Positions 11,848 to 26,110 are shown, counted from the first letter of the stretch. The stretch: 64,000 nucleotides of DNA from Rotaria sordida (GCA_905250125.1 CAJNOL010000378.1:85623-149622), one strand, 5' to 3'. Translations and numbers: made by a program. Notes: generated from the letters alone by a model not told the origin.

Positions 11848-14083
11848 TATCATTTATCGATGTAAAATAAATGTTTTTTACATGGTGATGCTTGCGCTGT
11901 TATGATTATTGTTGTTTATCTGAAGACATCACCCAAATTACAAATTCTTCTTCATATTGTACATATATAAGACATCTGTGTTATATGGCCCTATCTATGA
12001 AAGCTGGATTATAGAAGTATAGAAAGATTAAGGAAAGGAATACAAGAAGGCAAGTGGAGATAATTAGTAGATTATATATAAAAAACAAAGATAGGAAGGG
12101 ACCTACATATATGTACAGATTGCTTTAATAAATTGTTTGTAGAGGAAAAAAGATGGCAATAAAGAAGAAAAAAAAAAACTTCTGCTCGATTGCTAGTTTA
12201 TGGAAAAATAGTAGTGATGATGATTTGATGATAGATATTTATCTAGAATTGGCGCCGTTGTTAGTGCTCTTTTCTGCTGTGCTCTACCTCAGTCATGCAG
12301 TAGATGGAAAACAAGCGAGTAAATGGAGAGAGAAAAGGAAGGAAAAAAAAAAGAGGAATAGACATTGTTGATGATAATACACATAGCCCTTATGCTCCTT
12401 TGACACATAACAACACCGTCTTGCAATCAACCGTTTTTCTCTTTTCTATTCTGTTTTCCCTACATCTTGTCAGGATAGGGAATGCGTATGTATATGTCTA
12501 CGCAATTAAACTGTACTTATGCTTTTGACTTCCGTTTGAATGAATTTATGTATGATAGTATCTTCATTTTATTTTATTTTTTTTTAATTTTTAAGTGTAT
12601 TCCATATGGTGATATTTATATGTCATTATTACAAAAAATCTACACACACACATAAAGACATTAATAATAAATGGTAAATACGAGTTTTGAGAAAAGGAAA
12701 TCTATTTCAAACATTTTGCTGATAGATAGTAATATGTATGTCGATAAAACATTAAAAAAAAACCTATTATTACTACTGTTGATAGTAATCATAATAATAA
12801 TAATAATATCTAATGGATTAAAGACAGAATATGTGAAAAAAATGATTAAGTAAAACCACCTGTTGTCATTATCATACAATATCAAGTTACTGCGTCTCAA
12901 AAAAAAAACGGCAACTAGAAAAATTATATGCTATGAAGAAGAAGAAAAAGAATAATAATTCTATATGTAACTAAAACAAATTGAGTTAGAACTAGGAATA
13001 ATTTCGTCAATCAAACCTTTATAACACTTCAAATAACAAATAGTTGTTATTACTGATATACTAAGACATAAAAATGGCAGAAGCATTTATCATTTAGTTG
13101 AATTACTTTACCATAAGAAAACTCTTGAGAAGATACAATTCTTTTTCTCTTTCAAATGTGTGCATGTCTGGTAATGCTAAAATAGAGACGTAGGGTTTAC
13201 TTCTACGACTGACTTCGAATAATGCCACACAACAACCAAACTATTGCTTGCATGCTGCTTTCTAATGCGCACACACACACACACACACACATACACACAG
13301 AAGATACCATTTTTCTTATTTCTCACCCGCTGTCCAACTAATACTTTTTTTTTATCAAACCTATCAAATATATAGCAGCACACGAACATATATATATATA
13401 TATAACGATGAAAAACGGTCGTTGTTGCAGGCAAAATAATGCATGCAAGCAATGAGCAAACATGCACGTATGCATACACTTGCCCATCGGCGACTATAGA
13501 TTAAGAAGGCCAAATATATAGAAAACAAAGGTCATGGATAAAAAAGATAAATGTCTTATATAAATAATTTTCTTTTCTCAAAAAGTCACTTACCTATTTG
13601 TACGTAAAATGATAATCATACGTTGAAATTTAATCTTCATCGTTTTTCTTTTTCTTTTCTAAAATAAATAAAAAAACAAAACAAAGACACAAAATGATTG
13701 ATTATTTTGCTTTCTTTTTTCTTCATTTCATTCACAAACGATTTATCGATTATATATGTGTGTATATGTATATATATATATATATATAAAAATGAAGTTA
13801 ATTAAAAACAAACATAAAATATAAGAAAAACAAAAACGGAATTAATCTGAAAGACATGTTAAACACCCGCAGTTTCGTCATATTTATGCACTACTGTTAT
13901 AGTAAAAAAAAAGAAAACAAGAAAAAAAAAGGAAGGAAAATTCTGCATATATATGTATACATATATCACTGTGCGGATATTTACGAAGCTGAATTAGTAT
14001 TTTTGAAGGTATAGAAAAAAGAAGCGGAAGAGATTATTTATTATTAAATTATCACATGATATATGATTAAATAATTTGCGCAT
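11848..14083. other. intergenic region between WDR44 and INPP5A
   Basis: 2.2 kb with no supported gene. It must hold the INPP5A promoter (next to 11848) and the WDR44 3' flank. It contains a (CA)n run at about 13269-13300 and (TA)n runs at about 13388-13402 and 13768-13788. Open frames here are short and low-complexity. Confidence 0.6.
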
Positions 14084-17000
14084 TTAACGATGATATCGAT
14101 TAACGAGCAGTTTCAATTGACCTTTAGAGTCTGCTGTAACCATCACATAAATTGGTCCTGTATTATTATTCATTGTCGATAATCCTTCTAATGAATTCGA
14201 TGCAGTATTTATATTAGTTATTCGTGTTCGATTAAAGCCTATATTTGATGTTATTGAAATAGGAGAATGATTTACTAATGACGAACTATCATTTGATGAA
14301 TATAAATAATTCATTATGACAACTGGATTCGGTGCAAAGATTGCAGATGTTACCATTGTATTATGAACTAGAACAAAAAAAAAGAAATTGAATTTTAGTT
14401 TTGGATTTTTATTTGTTTGTTTTCGTCTTACCTCGAATACGTTCATATGCACGATCGAAATAACGTCGTTGTTTTCGTGTTAATTTAGCATTTATTAATG
14501 AATCATTACCATTACTACTTGGTTCAGTTCTCCATATATAAAACCAACAATCTTCACTACCACTAGAAATAAATACAATAAAATTAAGAATAATAAGAAA
14601 ATAATATTGATATTATACCTAATGATATATCGATCATCATAACTAAATGATGCTCGAATTTGACTTGATTGATTTGAATAACCACGATATTTACGTTCAA
14701 TTTCTTTTGTTCGAATATTATATAAACGTATTCGAGAATCATTTGATGTAATTAATACCTTTAGAAAAAAAAAAACAGAAATTCTTTTTGTTTTTTTTTG
14801 TTTATTTATTTCAATTAATCATTTATACTTTTGAATTATTTGAATTCATTGATTCAATGCCTGTAATTTTAGATGGTTTTCGACGTTTTCTTGATCGATT
14901 ACTTCGACTTGCATCTTTATCACTAATATTTATTACAGTCTAAATGAAAAAACAAAAAACAAATGTTTCTATGAAAAATATTAATGAAAGATTCATACAT
15001 CATATTGTAATGAATCTGTATAAAATAAAAATCGACCATCAAATGTTCCAACAGTTACTCTACGACCATCATCACAAAAATTCACAGCTGTTATTAAATT
15101 CGCTTCGGCTGCAGTTATTTGAGCTGATACTTGAGCTGGTATTAATGTCCAATGAACTACACGTTTATCAGGAATATTCCATACACGTACATGTCTAAAA
15201 AAATATTTTATTTAAAGATTATATTTTGAGGATAATTCTTCATCCACTTTTTTTCGGAAATTTAAGATAACTTTGAAAGCTTCAAGACAGATCAATATCG
15301 ATGAGTAGAATAAAGATTGTTGTAGATACAAAACTCACAGATGTTTTTCTGTAGAAGATATTGATGCCGAAAGAAAAAAAAAAGCAAAGCCACCCGCCAC
15401 TTTTTTAGCCACAAACATCTGATAGAGCTGGAAGTTCTATTACAAGTGCAAGACACTATTTACAACAACTTTATTTGATCTTTTTCTGTTCGAATAAAAA
15501 CATCAAATTCATAAGAATACCTTCAAAAATGTACGTTTTTTTTTTTGATGAAAACTTTTTCTAATGAGGAAAATCCTCAATTTGGAAATTTTCATAGAAA
15601 CTGAACTCACCGAGAATAGTTTATTGTGAAAGTTTCAGATAATATTCCTTGCTCTTTTTCTAAGATAAACTATGACAAAAGCTTGTCGTTTACACTGCTC
15701 TTATACACCCGTAGATTTGCTGTTCTTATTTCAGGAAATGAGAAAATCAAGAGCTCATCAAGTTAGTACTTGAATCGATTGCCTGCGGCTCTTAAATGTT
15801 TCTGTTAGATAGGCTCGAATTCGATGAGCTTTAATAGCCTAAGAAATATATAGGATGTGCTCGTCACCGCATACAAAAAATCGGAAAAAAAGTATCTCGT
15901 ATCATCTAAACGATTATTCAATTCCGATTAGAAAATTTCATTGAGAATATCACAGTATCATTCGATCGAGTTCGGGCTCTACTGAAAAGTTCCATAGTAA
16001 ACTATTCTGATTAATATCTATCTCTGTGTAAAGTTTTAATTGGAAATTTGAAAACGAATTTTCTGAATCAGACCTGTTTTTTGAGTATTCGTAAGTATTT
16101 TTAAAAAAACTAAGGATACATCTGATTCTGAAATAAAAAGAAAAGATAAGCAAATTTAAACACTTTCTGGTTTGTGTAGTAAAAAGTTTCAGCTTTATCA
16201 GAAACTCATTTTCTAAGAAAAACAAAACAATGTAAATATTTTGATGTTGCTCCACGAAAATGTCATCTATCGACTTTTATAGACGTACATAAATTTTTGC
16301 AATATGTCTTATATATATATAGAATACTTCAAAGTGTATACGAAAAAATCTAAAATATTTCCGATTGGAAAAACGAAAATCCTTGAGTTTTTATTTGCAT
16401 TTTCTTAAAAAAATATTTTTATTTGTTCTGTTACCTAGATATCAAAGCAATAGAGAATCACAAAAAAAAATGAAACGAGAACGCCATATGTCAATAGTTT
16501 ATTTTTTATTTTTATGAGAACGTTATTTTTTTTTTATTGGTATAGACTTAGTTAAAATCTACTGAAAAGAAAAATACTTAATCATGCACGTTGTTCTTCG
16601 ACGTCTATATCTCAAAAGCCTTACACAAACTTGTAGCTATGTTTAATTTGAATAAATAATCACAAAATAAAAGAAATAGAAAATCTTGAGAAAAAAAAAC
16701 CAATTATAAGAATTCTACCAATTTAGAATGCATCGAAATGAAATTATGATCTTTGAAAAGAAAAATTTGTTCAGAATTAGAGAGCAAATCATTTTTAAAA
16801 GATTACAAAAAAAAATCAGTAAGATTTGTACAATAAACGCTTTTTTTGTTAAACACCAATGAACGCTAAACTGTAATTTATATTAGTCTCACTAACAATT
16901 TACTTTATTCAAGATCAGTTGATTTAATTATAATTTTCGTTTACATTGTTCACTGTAAGCGGACTCCAACCTTTCCTGACTCAAAACCAGTATTTCCTAC

Positions 17001-20000
17001 AAGAAAGTATTTGAGAATTTCAATTCTAGACCAAATTTTATTCAACTCATCGAGATTTTTCTGTTCTGAAAGATTCAAAGTTTTCTGATGAGTCGTTTTC
17101 AAAAGAATTCAAAAAAAAAGGAAGTCCCTTTACATACCGAAATACGAAAGCAAAGGAACTTTTCCAACTAAAAGCTGTTATCCCATTGAAGTCACATGAA
17201 AAATCAACCTTCGAATTTCGACTTGAAATTTTGCATGAACAAGTCTCGGTGAGATTAGTTCATGAGACAAGTTATAATTTTTCTATTATTTTCTTTCTGA
17301 AGATGTTAATATTTCTTGAAAGAAGATTCATGCGAGTTCGACTAACAGCTTTTTCTATTAATCGTTTAAAGTAATAGAGAAGAGGAAATGCTGTTCTGAA
17401 TTTTATTTGCTTGTTGTTAAATAATTAATTTTATTATCGTCTTCTTCTAGTTAAATTCAATCAAACGTTTTGTTCACACAATCTGTATTAACATTATTCT
17501 CTTTGTAACATTTTTGAAAAGTTAAACCGTTAGTCAAATATGAAGATTACAATACCCATCCACTCATTCCCCTTTTCTTTTTTGTTTTTATCTCCCGAAC
17601 AGATCGAAGTCTAGTTTACTCTGTTCTCATACACACTTCCTACATATTGAATCATTGCACTCCCGCTACTACATCTCTATCAAGTTTTATATAACCTGAA
17701 AAGCAGCCGTGTCAAATGATATCATATCGACGCAAGTCAATATATTATATAAGTTGTATGGTGACTTAACGACCTGGCACCACGGCTGTTACGGTTTATA
17801 GTCTTCATTTCTTTCAGCATAATTTTTTCTCTAGACTGGACAATTATCTTCAAATCTAGATCTTCGATAACATTAAAAGTATTTGAACTTTTATTTATGT
17901 AGTTTTTTAATTGGTAGAAAAATACACATGCCCAACTCGCCACATATTAAGAATTAAAAGTTTTCTTTTTATAGGAGAAGATCAATATGAATACATGAAC
18001 AAAATTTGCTTTTAAATATGAGAGAATTTTGAATATCTCAATATTTTAATACATTTTTTTTTATATTCGATTTTTTAAAATAAACGAAAATATCATATAT
18101 AATTTCTTACCCATCTAAACTTGCCGATACGAAATATCGATCATCTCGTGGATGAAAAGCAATTGCCGAAACAAAATCAACATGAAGAAAATAACATAAA
18201 CATTCTAAACGAGTTAAATGCCATAATCGAACAGTTTTATCCATAGATGATGAAAGAAGAAATAAAGATTTTGACCAAGCAACATCAAGTACAGGTGCTT
18301 GATGACCAATAAGTTCAGCAAATGGTTTAGTATAAAGTGGAACTTGATTTTCATTAAGACCAAGTTTAGCATTATTTGTTGGTGTTATAATTTCTGATGA
18401 TATATTATGATGAAATTCATAAAATCTATTTCGTAATAATTCATTTTGTTGTGTTGATGGATTTGATGTTAAATGAGAAAAATCATCAAAATGTTGTCGA
18501 GCTGATTTTAATATCCAAATTTTAAGTAAACTATCTTGACCACCTGTTGCAAGAAGATAACCATCAGGTGAAAATCTATATTTAATTTAATAAAAAAGAA
18601 AAAAAGAAAATAAAATTTTGTCTATTTATTTTCATGGAATTTTCTATTAATTACTTCATACACCAAATAGGTCCATTATGAGCATCAACAATTGTTTGTA
18701 ATAATTGTGTTTTATCAAATTGTGTTGGTTCTTTTAAATATCTTGATGCTTTATATGTTAAATCACCATTTGAACCATCATTAATTAATGATTTTTCAGT
18801 GTCATCTTCTTCATCATCAATATCACCAGGATTATTATTAGTATTATTATTATCATCTGTTGTTTTAGGTTTCTTTTTACGTAAAATATTTTTTACAACT
18901 AAATTTTTTAATTGTTTTCTTATTGATAATGATGAATGTGTATTTGATGTTAAAGATTTATCAATAGCTGATGATGATGATCCAATTGTTATACGACTTG
19001 ATTTTGTACTTGAAGTTTCTGATGATGTTGATTCATTATCATCATTATTATTTTCATTTTTTTTATGTTTTTTATGCTTTTTATGTTTTTTATGTGAAAG
19101 ATTTAATTCTGATTTACTCAATGTATTATTATTATCCGATGAAGATTTTCTTATACTATTACGATGATTCAATACTGAATTATGACGTACTGTTATAATA
19201 CTACCACTTCTATGAGTACGTTGCATTATTGTTCGTATCATTGGATTAGCATCACTTAATGGAATATATTTTCCACTATCAAGATCAAGTACAATTGGTT
19301 GTTGAAGAATTTCATCATCATCTAATTTTTGACTATTAGATAATTCACCAAATTTTGTTATACGATCAATCATATGTAAATCCATCATATCTGGTTCACT
19401 ACTAGCAGATAATTTTTGTATATTTGAATAATGTCCACCTGTACCACGTGCTGATGCTGGAGGTAATGAACGATGTTCATAATATTCATTTGGTTTAATT
19501 GGAGAATTAATTAAAATTTCTTGTGATATTGAAGATACAGAATTCTATGAAAAGAATAAATAAATGCTTAAATTAAGATAAAAATTTAAGTATGATCTAG
19601 AATTCTGTCTGACGATTTCGAATCCGATGAGAAAAAGTTGAGATTATTTCAAATTTTTGAAATCATGTATTAGAACATGTCATAAAACTTTAAATTTCTT
19701 ATTTCTAACAATTATATATCTTATCACCGAATACTTTTCGATTACCTATATTCATAAGTTTCGTTTCGGCTATCATTCCTTACTTTTACTCGTTCTAAAT
19801 ATGTATCACATATATGCGCAAGTCTCATCTCAGAATATTATCAAAACACAAATCACTGAATTTCGACGAAGAGCATTCTGATCATGAGCAATGAATATAA
19901 ACATAATCGAAAGTTTTCGTTAGACTACCAACACATTCCATAGTCTGCATCAGTTTATATGACTTGAGGACAAGGTGAAAAAAAGTATTCTGTGACGATC

Positions 20001-20884
20001 TCTGTTGAGATGCACTAACGACTTTGCAAGAAAAAATGACTATTTTCTTTTTTTGCAACGCAAAATGACTCTTCATCGCAATTTTGCTATTTTTTAGTAG
20101 ATTAAACGAAGCTTTTCATTCTTCTAGAGTAGAGATGATCTTCAAATATGAATACACTACCAATGCATTTAAATACATGGAAAAAATAGTCAAATATTTT
20201 GTCTAGAAACTTTCGATCCATCCATTATAAATAGAACTACTAATTGAAGAATTCTAGAATTTTTTTTTTAAGTGAGTAACTTTTCAGATTTTTGAATGTT
20301 TCTGTCGACAAGAAGAATTTATTTGAAAAATAAAATCAATTTTCTAACCTTCTTTTGACATTTGATTTGTTCATTATCAATATGATCTTTAAGAATAACT
20401 CGTTCTGATGATAAATCTTGAACATTTAATACTTGTTTTTCTACTCCTAATGATGATGATGATAATATTGAAGGCGATTCAGATAAATTTTTGACTCTAA
20501 CATTTTGATTGTTTTGACTATCTTGAGAACGCAATCGTTGAAGTTTATCACGTCTTTCAATATCTTGCAATTGTTTATCAGTTAATGAAATCTTATAAAA
20601 ATGTTCCTAATAAAAACAAAACATTCAAAACAAAAACAAAATATTGTATTATATTAACAAACATACAGGGTTTTTTAATGATTCATCTATTGATGATACT
20701 CTCCATCGAGGTTCTCTTTGAAGAGGATGACTAACATCAAAACAAAATATTACGATCATAAATTCCTAATAAATACTTACTTTTCTATTTCAACAATTGG
20801 TAAAGTACTATTGGCATCATAAAAAACTGAATCACCGTCAATACCACTCGAACTACTATCATCACTATCACTAGATGAAGCCAT
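14084..20884 (-). CDS. WDR44: WD repeat protein 44 (Rab11-binding), 10 exons, about 880 aa
   Basis: Rab11 effector acting in endosome recycling and tubular export. Exons: 20781-20884, 20667-20730, 20349-20606, 18655-19544, 18111-18575, 14999-15194, 14829-14939, 14619-14758, 14432-14562, 14084-14367; the phase closes. Seen: an acidic Ser/Asp-rich start with FYDA, a disordered N-terminal half, LDSGKYIPLSDANP as in vertebrate WDR44, a Lys/His-rich stretch, then a C-terminal WD40 propeller (GGQDSLLKIW, LSSSMDKTVRLWHL, AFHPRDDRYFVSASLDG, HVRVWNIPDKRV, GTFDGRFLFY, ITGIESM, SNDSRIRLYNIR, GSEDCWFYIW, TMVTSAIFAPNP). The order and wording match WDR44 closely. The length is near the human 913 aa. Two large introns (15195-18110, 19545-20348) hold repeats. 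Open frames on the other strand over the acidic region are shadows of Asp/Ser codons. Confidence 0.94.
15195..18110 (-). other. 2.9 kb WDR44 intron
   Basis: This is the largest intron of the gene and interrupts the WD40 propeller. It is AT-rich and carries pieces related to the LIG4-intron hairpin element (for example around 16020-16060, GTGTAAAGTTTTAATTGGAA). No ORF inside looks coding. Confidence 0.6.
19700..19900. repeat. dispersed repeat, copy 1 (WDR44 intron)
   Basis: This segment (CTTATCACCGAATACTTTTC, then ATTCATAAGTTTCGTTTCGG, ending TTTCGACGAAGAGCATTCTG) aligns over about 180 nt with 31180-31355 in an NPEPPS intron, in the same orientation, with scattered changes and small gaps. Two unrelated genes share it, so it is a mobile or dispersed repeat family. 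No coding capacity is evident. Confidence 0.65.
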
Positions 20885-21342
20885 GGATATTATGCATCTA
20901 AAAATTATAAATTTTATATACATATATATTTCTGTTAATATTAAAAAAAAAGAAATGATTATGAAGAATTTAAATAAATTAAATAATTTATTTCATAATC
21001 ATATTTGTAAAATGATATAGAACGAACAAAATGACATTTTTCTTTTTGTTTGCAATAAGACGACCATCGAATACTTAATTGACAGCAAAACATCAACATA
21101 TACTCAATAATACAAATGAAATAATGAAAACACAAAAGAGCAAGATTGAGTAAAGTAAAGACACGGATCAATTAGGATTGGATATATCTCTACCTGCATG
21201 AGTTTATCAATAGATGTCACTAACGATCGATAAAGAAATAATTGCAAATATTTGATTGCAGGGCTGGCCCGACTGAGAATTGTTGGGGTAGTGACAACCT
21301 CCAATCTTCAAAATTTTCCATTTTTTCCCGGGAAAATCGAGG

Positions 21343-21552
21343 TATGTTCAGATTTCCAAAAAATTAAATTACTCAAATTTCTGAAATTTCCATCAGCTCG
21401 ATAACTATATAGCAGCGCAAATCAAAAGTTCTTAGACATATTAGAAATTTCAGAAATTTCGGGAATTACATCATTTTAGGAAGTAACGCGCAATTCAGAA
21501 CACAAATGCTTGAAATCTCCGAAACTTCCGAAATTTTCTTTTTCGGAAGTCT
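21343..21552. repeat. miniature inverted-repeat element with terminal GTTCAGAYTTCC
   Basis: The left end TGTTCAGATTTCCAAAAAA and the right end TTTTTCGGAAGTCTGAACA are reverse complements with few mismatches. The inner parts also pair: CAAATTTCTGAAATTTCC against AAATTTCAGAAATTTCGG. The whole folds as a hairpin of about 210 nt. The CAGTGTTCAGA-like ends recall hAT-type termini; the family is inferred. Confidence 0.6.
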
Positions 21553-24500
21553 GAACACTGCTGGAAAATATATGATCAAAAACAAAAGCTTATTCTCGTT
21601 TGATCAATGTTTTATATTCATGGATTAGAAGAGATTGACTCAAGGTCAATGACATATTGTGTATAAAACTTAGATCTTAAATAGTCTACCTCCATTCATT
21701 ATTTAGATTGGGATAAGATCTTGTGTTCGGATGCCCACGCTCTGGATTGAAAGCAGTTGTATATGAAAAAGAATGATCTTTTGTAGATATGTTCTATAGA
21801 TTCGGTGATATCCGTAATATTTATTACAAAACAGAAGCTCGTGATAAATGGTAAACCTCATAACTAATGTCTATCAATTAATCTAACTACAGGGAGTAAA
21901 ACAATTATTCAATAAGATTTGTTTTGAATTTTTTTTTCGCTAATTTAAGTGCTAGAAAGAGTCTAACTAGTGATTCGAGGAGAGCAAAATTCTCTCCAAT
22001 AAAAATATAAGGAAGTTTTAAAAAAGTATTTGACTCTCATATGTTTGTTTAGCTTACACAGAATAATAGAGCAAACAATTCTCTCTAAAAATCGAGACGT
22101 CTCTTCGAGTTCACTATGACATTTTTGTAGCTGAAACATAAATATACTACGGAAGCGCTTAAGCTACATTCTATAGAAAAATAACTTTTGAACTTTCAAT
22201 CGAATATTGTATCTCAGCTGAAAAATGTCATAGAGAACTCGGAAAAAGAAGAATTCGTTTTGAATCAAATGTAAGAAGGATAGTTGGATTGTGATATTTT
22301 CAAACATCTCTTATCGATGAATTATTAAGAATTTACTACAAAACGTTCAATTCTTGTCATACAATAAGTTAGAAAATTGTAGAACTGATGAAAGAACAAA
22401 CAGTATCAGTAAAAAAAAAAGAAAAACTTGCCAGTGCAGCTCCTTCGGGATTGAAATGTGGAGTTCATATTTGTTCTTTTGCTTCATTATATTAACACAA
22501 AACACGTTAGGTGAAAAATCTCTCGTAGACTATAGTTGTGTTTCAAGAATAATCGATCGTCAGAGAAGCAAACGCGATCTGTGTTATTTATATCTACACT
22601 TCGAATAGAAATTTTTTTTCTTTTCTTTAGTAACGTTCTTTTCTTTTGTTTGACTTGTTGTTATTCATTCGTTATTTTTGCTTTTTCGTATTGCGTTTTT
22701 TCTTAATTTAACATTATTATTATTATTCTAACCATTGATTGAACTGACAAATAAGCTTGTGTTGTACATAATAATTTGTATCTACAGCAAGTCTCAACAT
22801 ACTATTATATATTTCGATAAGCTCACAAACACAAACATTAATTATTTTCCAAAGTTATAACTTCATCAAGTCATGCTTTTTATGTTTATCATATAATCAC
22901 TGTGACAAATCAATGTATCATTATCTATCATCCTTGACGTCTTAAATAGAAATTTTTATTTACGCAAATATTTAGAAAATTAACAAGCGTAATCAAATCA
23001 TTCAGATGCTCAAGTAACACTCTAAGAAGTTCGACACTTGTTAACCTCAGTTGTTAAGGTTTGTAATGGAGAGGAGAACCATAACAATGATATTTATCAA
23101 AATGAAGAATTACAATAAGAAGTATTGAGTTTTTATATTCAGTATTTTACTTCTATTAATTTCATACATAAATATATATGAAACTAACTTTTCATTTTTT
23201 ATAATTTAAAACTAGTTGTATCCTGAGAGAACTTCTGGATAACGTATGATTTATTCTACATTGTTTTCTTTTTACATAACTAAGCAATTAGACTATAGTA
23301 AATTGTATGATCGATATACAATCGAATAATTTACTTAAAGTTAAACCGGTCAAATAATTAGCATCAATTGTTAGACTAATCAAGAAACTGTTTATGTTTT
23401 TTTTAGTTATAATAACCTTAGGATATATAATAATGATAATTTCTATTTACTTTTGTTTTCATGTCAATATGATTAATCGATTAACCTCAATATAATCAAA
23501 GCAAAATATATTGCATGCAACAGCTGACTGCTTTTGTATGTATGCTGAGTAAAATATAGTATTTTTTCATGATATAGTAAGGACAAAAATTATAACACAA
23601 AACAAAAAAGAAAAACAAAAGTTTAATTGTGTTCTATATTACATATTTTTTGTCTAAAATGTACTATTAAACATTGTTTACAAATGATTCCTTGACGACA
23701 TTATTTTGTTCTTTTTCTATCTAAGATTAGTTGCATCTAGATGCATCCGTTAATATGAAAAAACATATTACAATATAAAAATTAAAACATAATATAATGA
23801 AAGAACTTTCTCAGTTATTATCTTCTAAGTTATTAGTCGTTACGAAGACATATTTATGGAGTGTTTAGAAAGGATTAAAGCTTAAGTTAAATTAAGCATA
23901 CATACCACAACACTTATGAAGCTCACATCGATGCAAATCAGCAATTTTTCAAAAAAAAAACCTTGAAAAGTTTATAATAGAAAAAAAAAAGTAGACAAAC
24001 CTGGTATTGTTTGGCAAAATGCGTCAAAATGAAGTGTTTTGACATGTCACAACATTTTACTAGTATTCATGAATAATAATAATGTTTGTTCGTAGCCATA
24101 GAAGAATTGATTTGAATCAACAAAAATACTTGATGAGAATTATTTACAAGGTCGAGTTAAAAATTATAAAAGCTTTCATATTAATGATGTAGAGGGCAGT
24201 AATAATCGAGAGAATTCATTCTTGTTTTTATTTGAACGAAGTCGTTGTTCATCTCAATGAGTTTATAGTTGAAAATAATGTGAAAATCAAGGTCGAATTT
24301 TCTTTCTACGGCCTTGTCGTAGTATAATACGTTCATTTTTAAATACATCATATATAGCGAGAAAGTATGAAAGGCACAGGATCTTATAGTTTATTTGCTT
24401 TGAACAATGAATACGGTTAAGAAGCATAAAATTGCATCGGAAAAAAAACCGGTCCTTTTCTTTTTTCTATAATCTACAGTGCGAGCTAAACGGATTTCTT

Positions 24501-25906
24501 TTCTTATTTGTTTTGAATTAAGATGAAAACTATTTTGTCTAAGAAAAGTTGGAACCGAACATCCGTTTTTTTGCTTTAATTCTATTTTTTTTTGTGTCTC
24601 GCTCGTTTTCTTATTTGTTTATTTATCAATATTGAGATGATTTTCTTAACTGAATGTATGTGTTTCATTTGAATAAAGCATATATTTATAACATCATTAT
24701 TTCACATATTCCTTCTCAGATCAATGTGTACTTCAATTAGTAATTACAGTAGAGAGCTTCGAGTCCAGGTCTAGTAGACAAAATCGTGGATCTATAGCTT
24801 CCTACGGGTAATTTTATCGATTAGTATTAAAAAATATTTTTTGAAGATGCATAAAACTGATTGATACTTATTTGAGCATTGGAAACTGTCATTTTTCTTT
24901 ATTTTCACATCTACAATTATGTTTAGTTAGGAAATTAGTGTCAGAAGATGAGTTATATCTTTACATTGATTACATAGAATGTCTTCTTACTTGATCTTGT
25001 TTCTTCTATAGACACAACTAAGACTATTCCATACAACTGAAGATTTTGATGCGATTGTTGGTTTGATGAGTTTCAATGACAAATTTCAACTAAGCGAAAA
25101 CTTTTATCTTATTAAGCATCTGCTGATGGAGAAGTAAAGAACAATAAATAACTGTACGTTGATTTTTTTTTGAGAGTAGCTAATGAATAGCTAAAATCTT
25201 GATCCTTCACTTATTCATGCAGATAGAAGGTGTTAGATATTGGTAAAAAAACCCTCAGGTCTGCACCTGGTCGAATCTATCAAAAATATATCGCTGTGGC
25301 TCTCTAAATCATAGGCTTCTGATTGATTGTCTCAATTTTGATCGAAAGTAAAAATTTGGAAAACTGAAGTGAAGACTTTTGAATATTTTTTCGTTCAGGA
25401 AATTAATAAACTAAACAGTTGAATTCGAATCAACTGTTTATTATTGAAAAAGAAAGAATGAAAAGACAAACAAAAAATACTTTGAACTATTAGTTTATCG
25501 ACCTTAAATAATGTTCTTATTGTACAATCATAATTTATTATTATTTTGTTACAATAAAAGACAAACCGTTGAGAAAATCAGATGCTGTAATGAGATAATT
25601 ATTATATTGATTATACAATGTGTTTATTTGATTTTTTAATGTTGTTATTCGTTTGTTTTCTTGCTTTGATGCATCAAAGGACTATTCAAGTGTAATACTC
25701 TGTAGATGTTTCTTCTTCTACTTTTATGAATTGATCAAATCACATACGTTTGGGTGATTTCGGTAAATACAAGAATTTATTGTATTATGATAATCTGCAA
25801 TCAAGGTGTGGGTATGTCTTCTTTTCAGCTACATACTCTAAAAATCAATATTGATCGTGCATTTATTTTCGACTTTACTGAATGAAATTTAACGTGATTA
25901 GAATAA

Positions 25907-26004
25907 TTCTAGAAACTTCGAGAACGTTCTAGAATCTTCCAGAGGTATATAGTACCTTGTCGAATTTTCCGGAATATTCTAGAACTTTCTAGAACCTTCT
26001 AGAA
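25907..26004. promoter_or_regulatory. dense heat-shock-element array (two blocks)
   Basis: TTC and GAA alternate at exact 5-bp steps, the recognition pattern of HSF trimers. Block 1: starts at 25907, 25912, 25917, 25922, 25927, 25932 and 25937 (7 perfect units, then GAG at 25942). Block 2: starts at 25962, 25967, 25972, 25977, 25982, 25987, 25992, 25997 and 26002 (9 perfect units). Both blocks share the same 5-bp register. A functional element usually needs three units. No heat-shock gene lies nearby: the flanking genes are NPEPPS (its 3' end at 26756) and WDR44 (start at 20884). Confidence 0.85.
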
Positions 26005-26110
26005 TAATTCTCAAGATCTTTCGGAAAAATTTTAGAGCACTCGTAAAAGGCGTCTAATACCAGTTCAAAAGTCAATCGTTAAAAGGTAAGAGTTAAGATT
26101 AAAGAAAGAC

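Noticed and set aside
13269-13300. CA-repeat run as a possible telomere-like tract
   Set aside because: Plain dinucleotide repeat, not the (TGTGGG)n type known from bdelloids.
14944-15198. 84-codon plus-strand frame rich in His/Leu
   Set aside because: Antisense to the WDR44 WD40 exon 14999-15194.
18799-19198. Plus-strand frames of 75-122 codons opposite the WDR44 acidic/Ser region
   Set aside because: Hydrophobic readings of the reverse complement of Asp/Ser/Lys-rich codons; the minus strand is clearly the coding one.
21480-21552. Second heat-shock-element cluster (GAAACTTCCGAAATTTTC)
   Set aside because: The GAA/TTC units do not keep the 5-bp step; they are part of the inverted repeat.
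22354-22608. 84-codon plus-strand frame
   Set aside because: No family resemblance, no splice partners, composition like the intergenic background.
24475-24610. Possible inverted-repeat element with AACGGAT/ATCCGTT arms
   Set aside because: Pairing is short and interrupted; not clearly above background.
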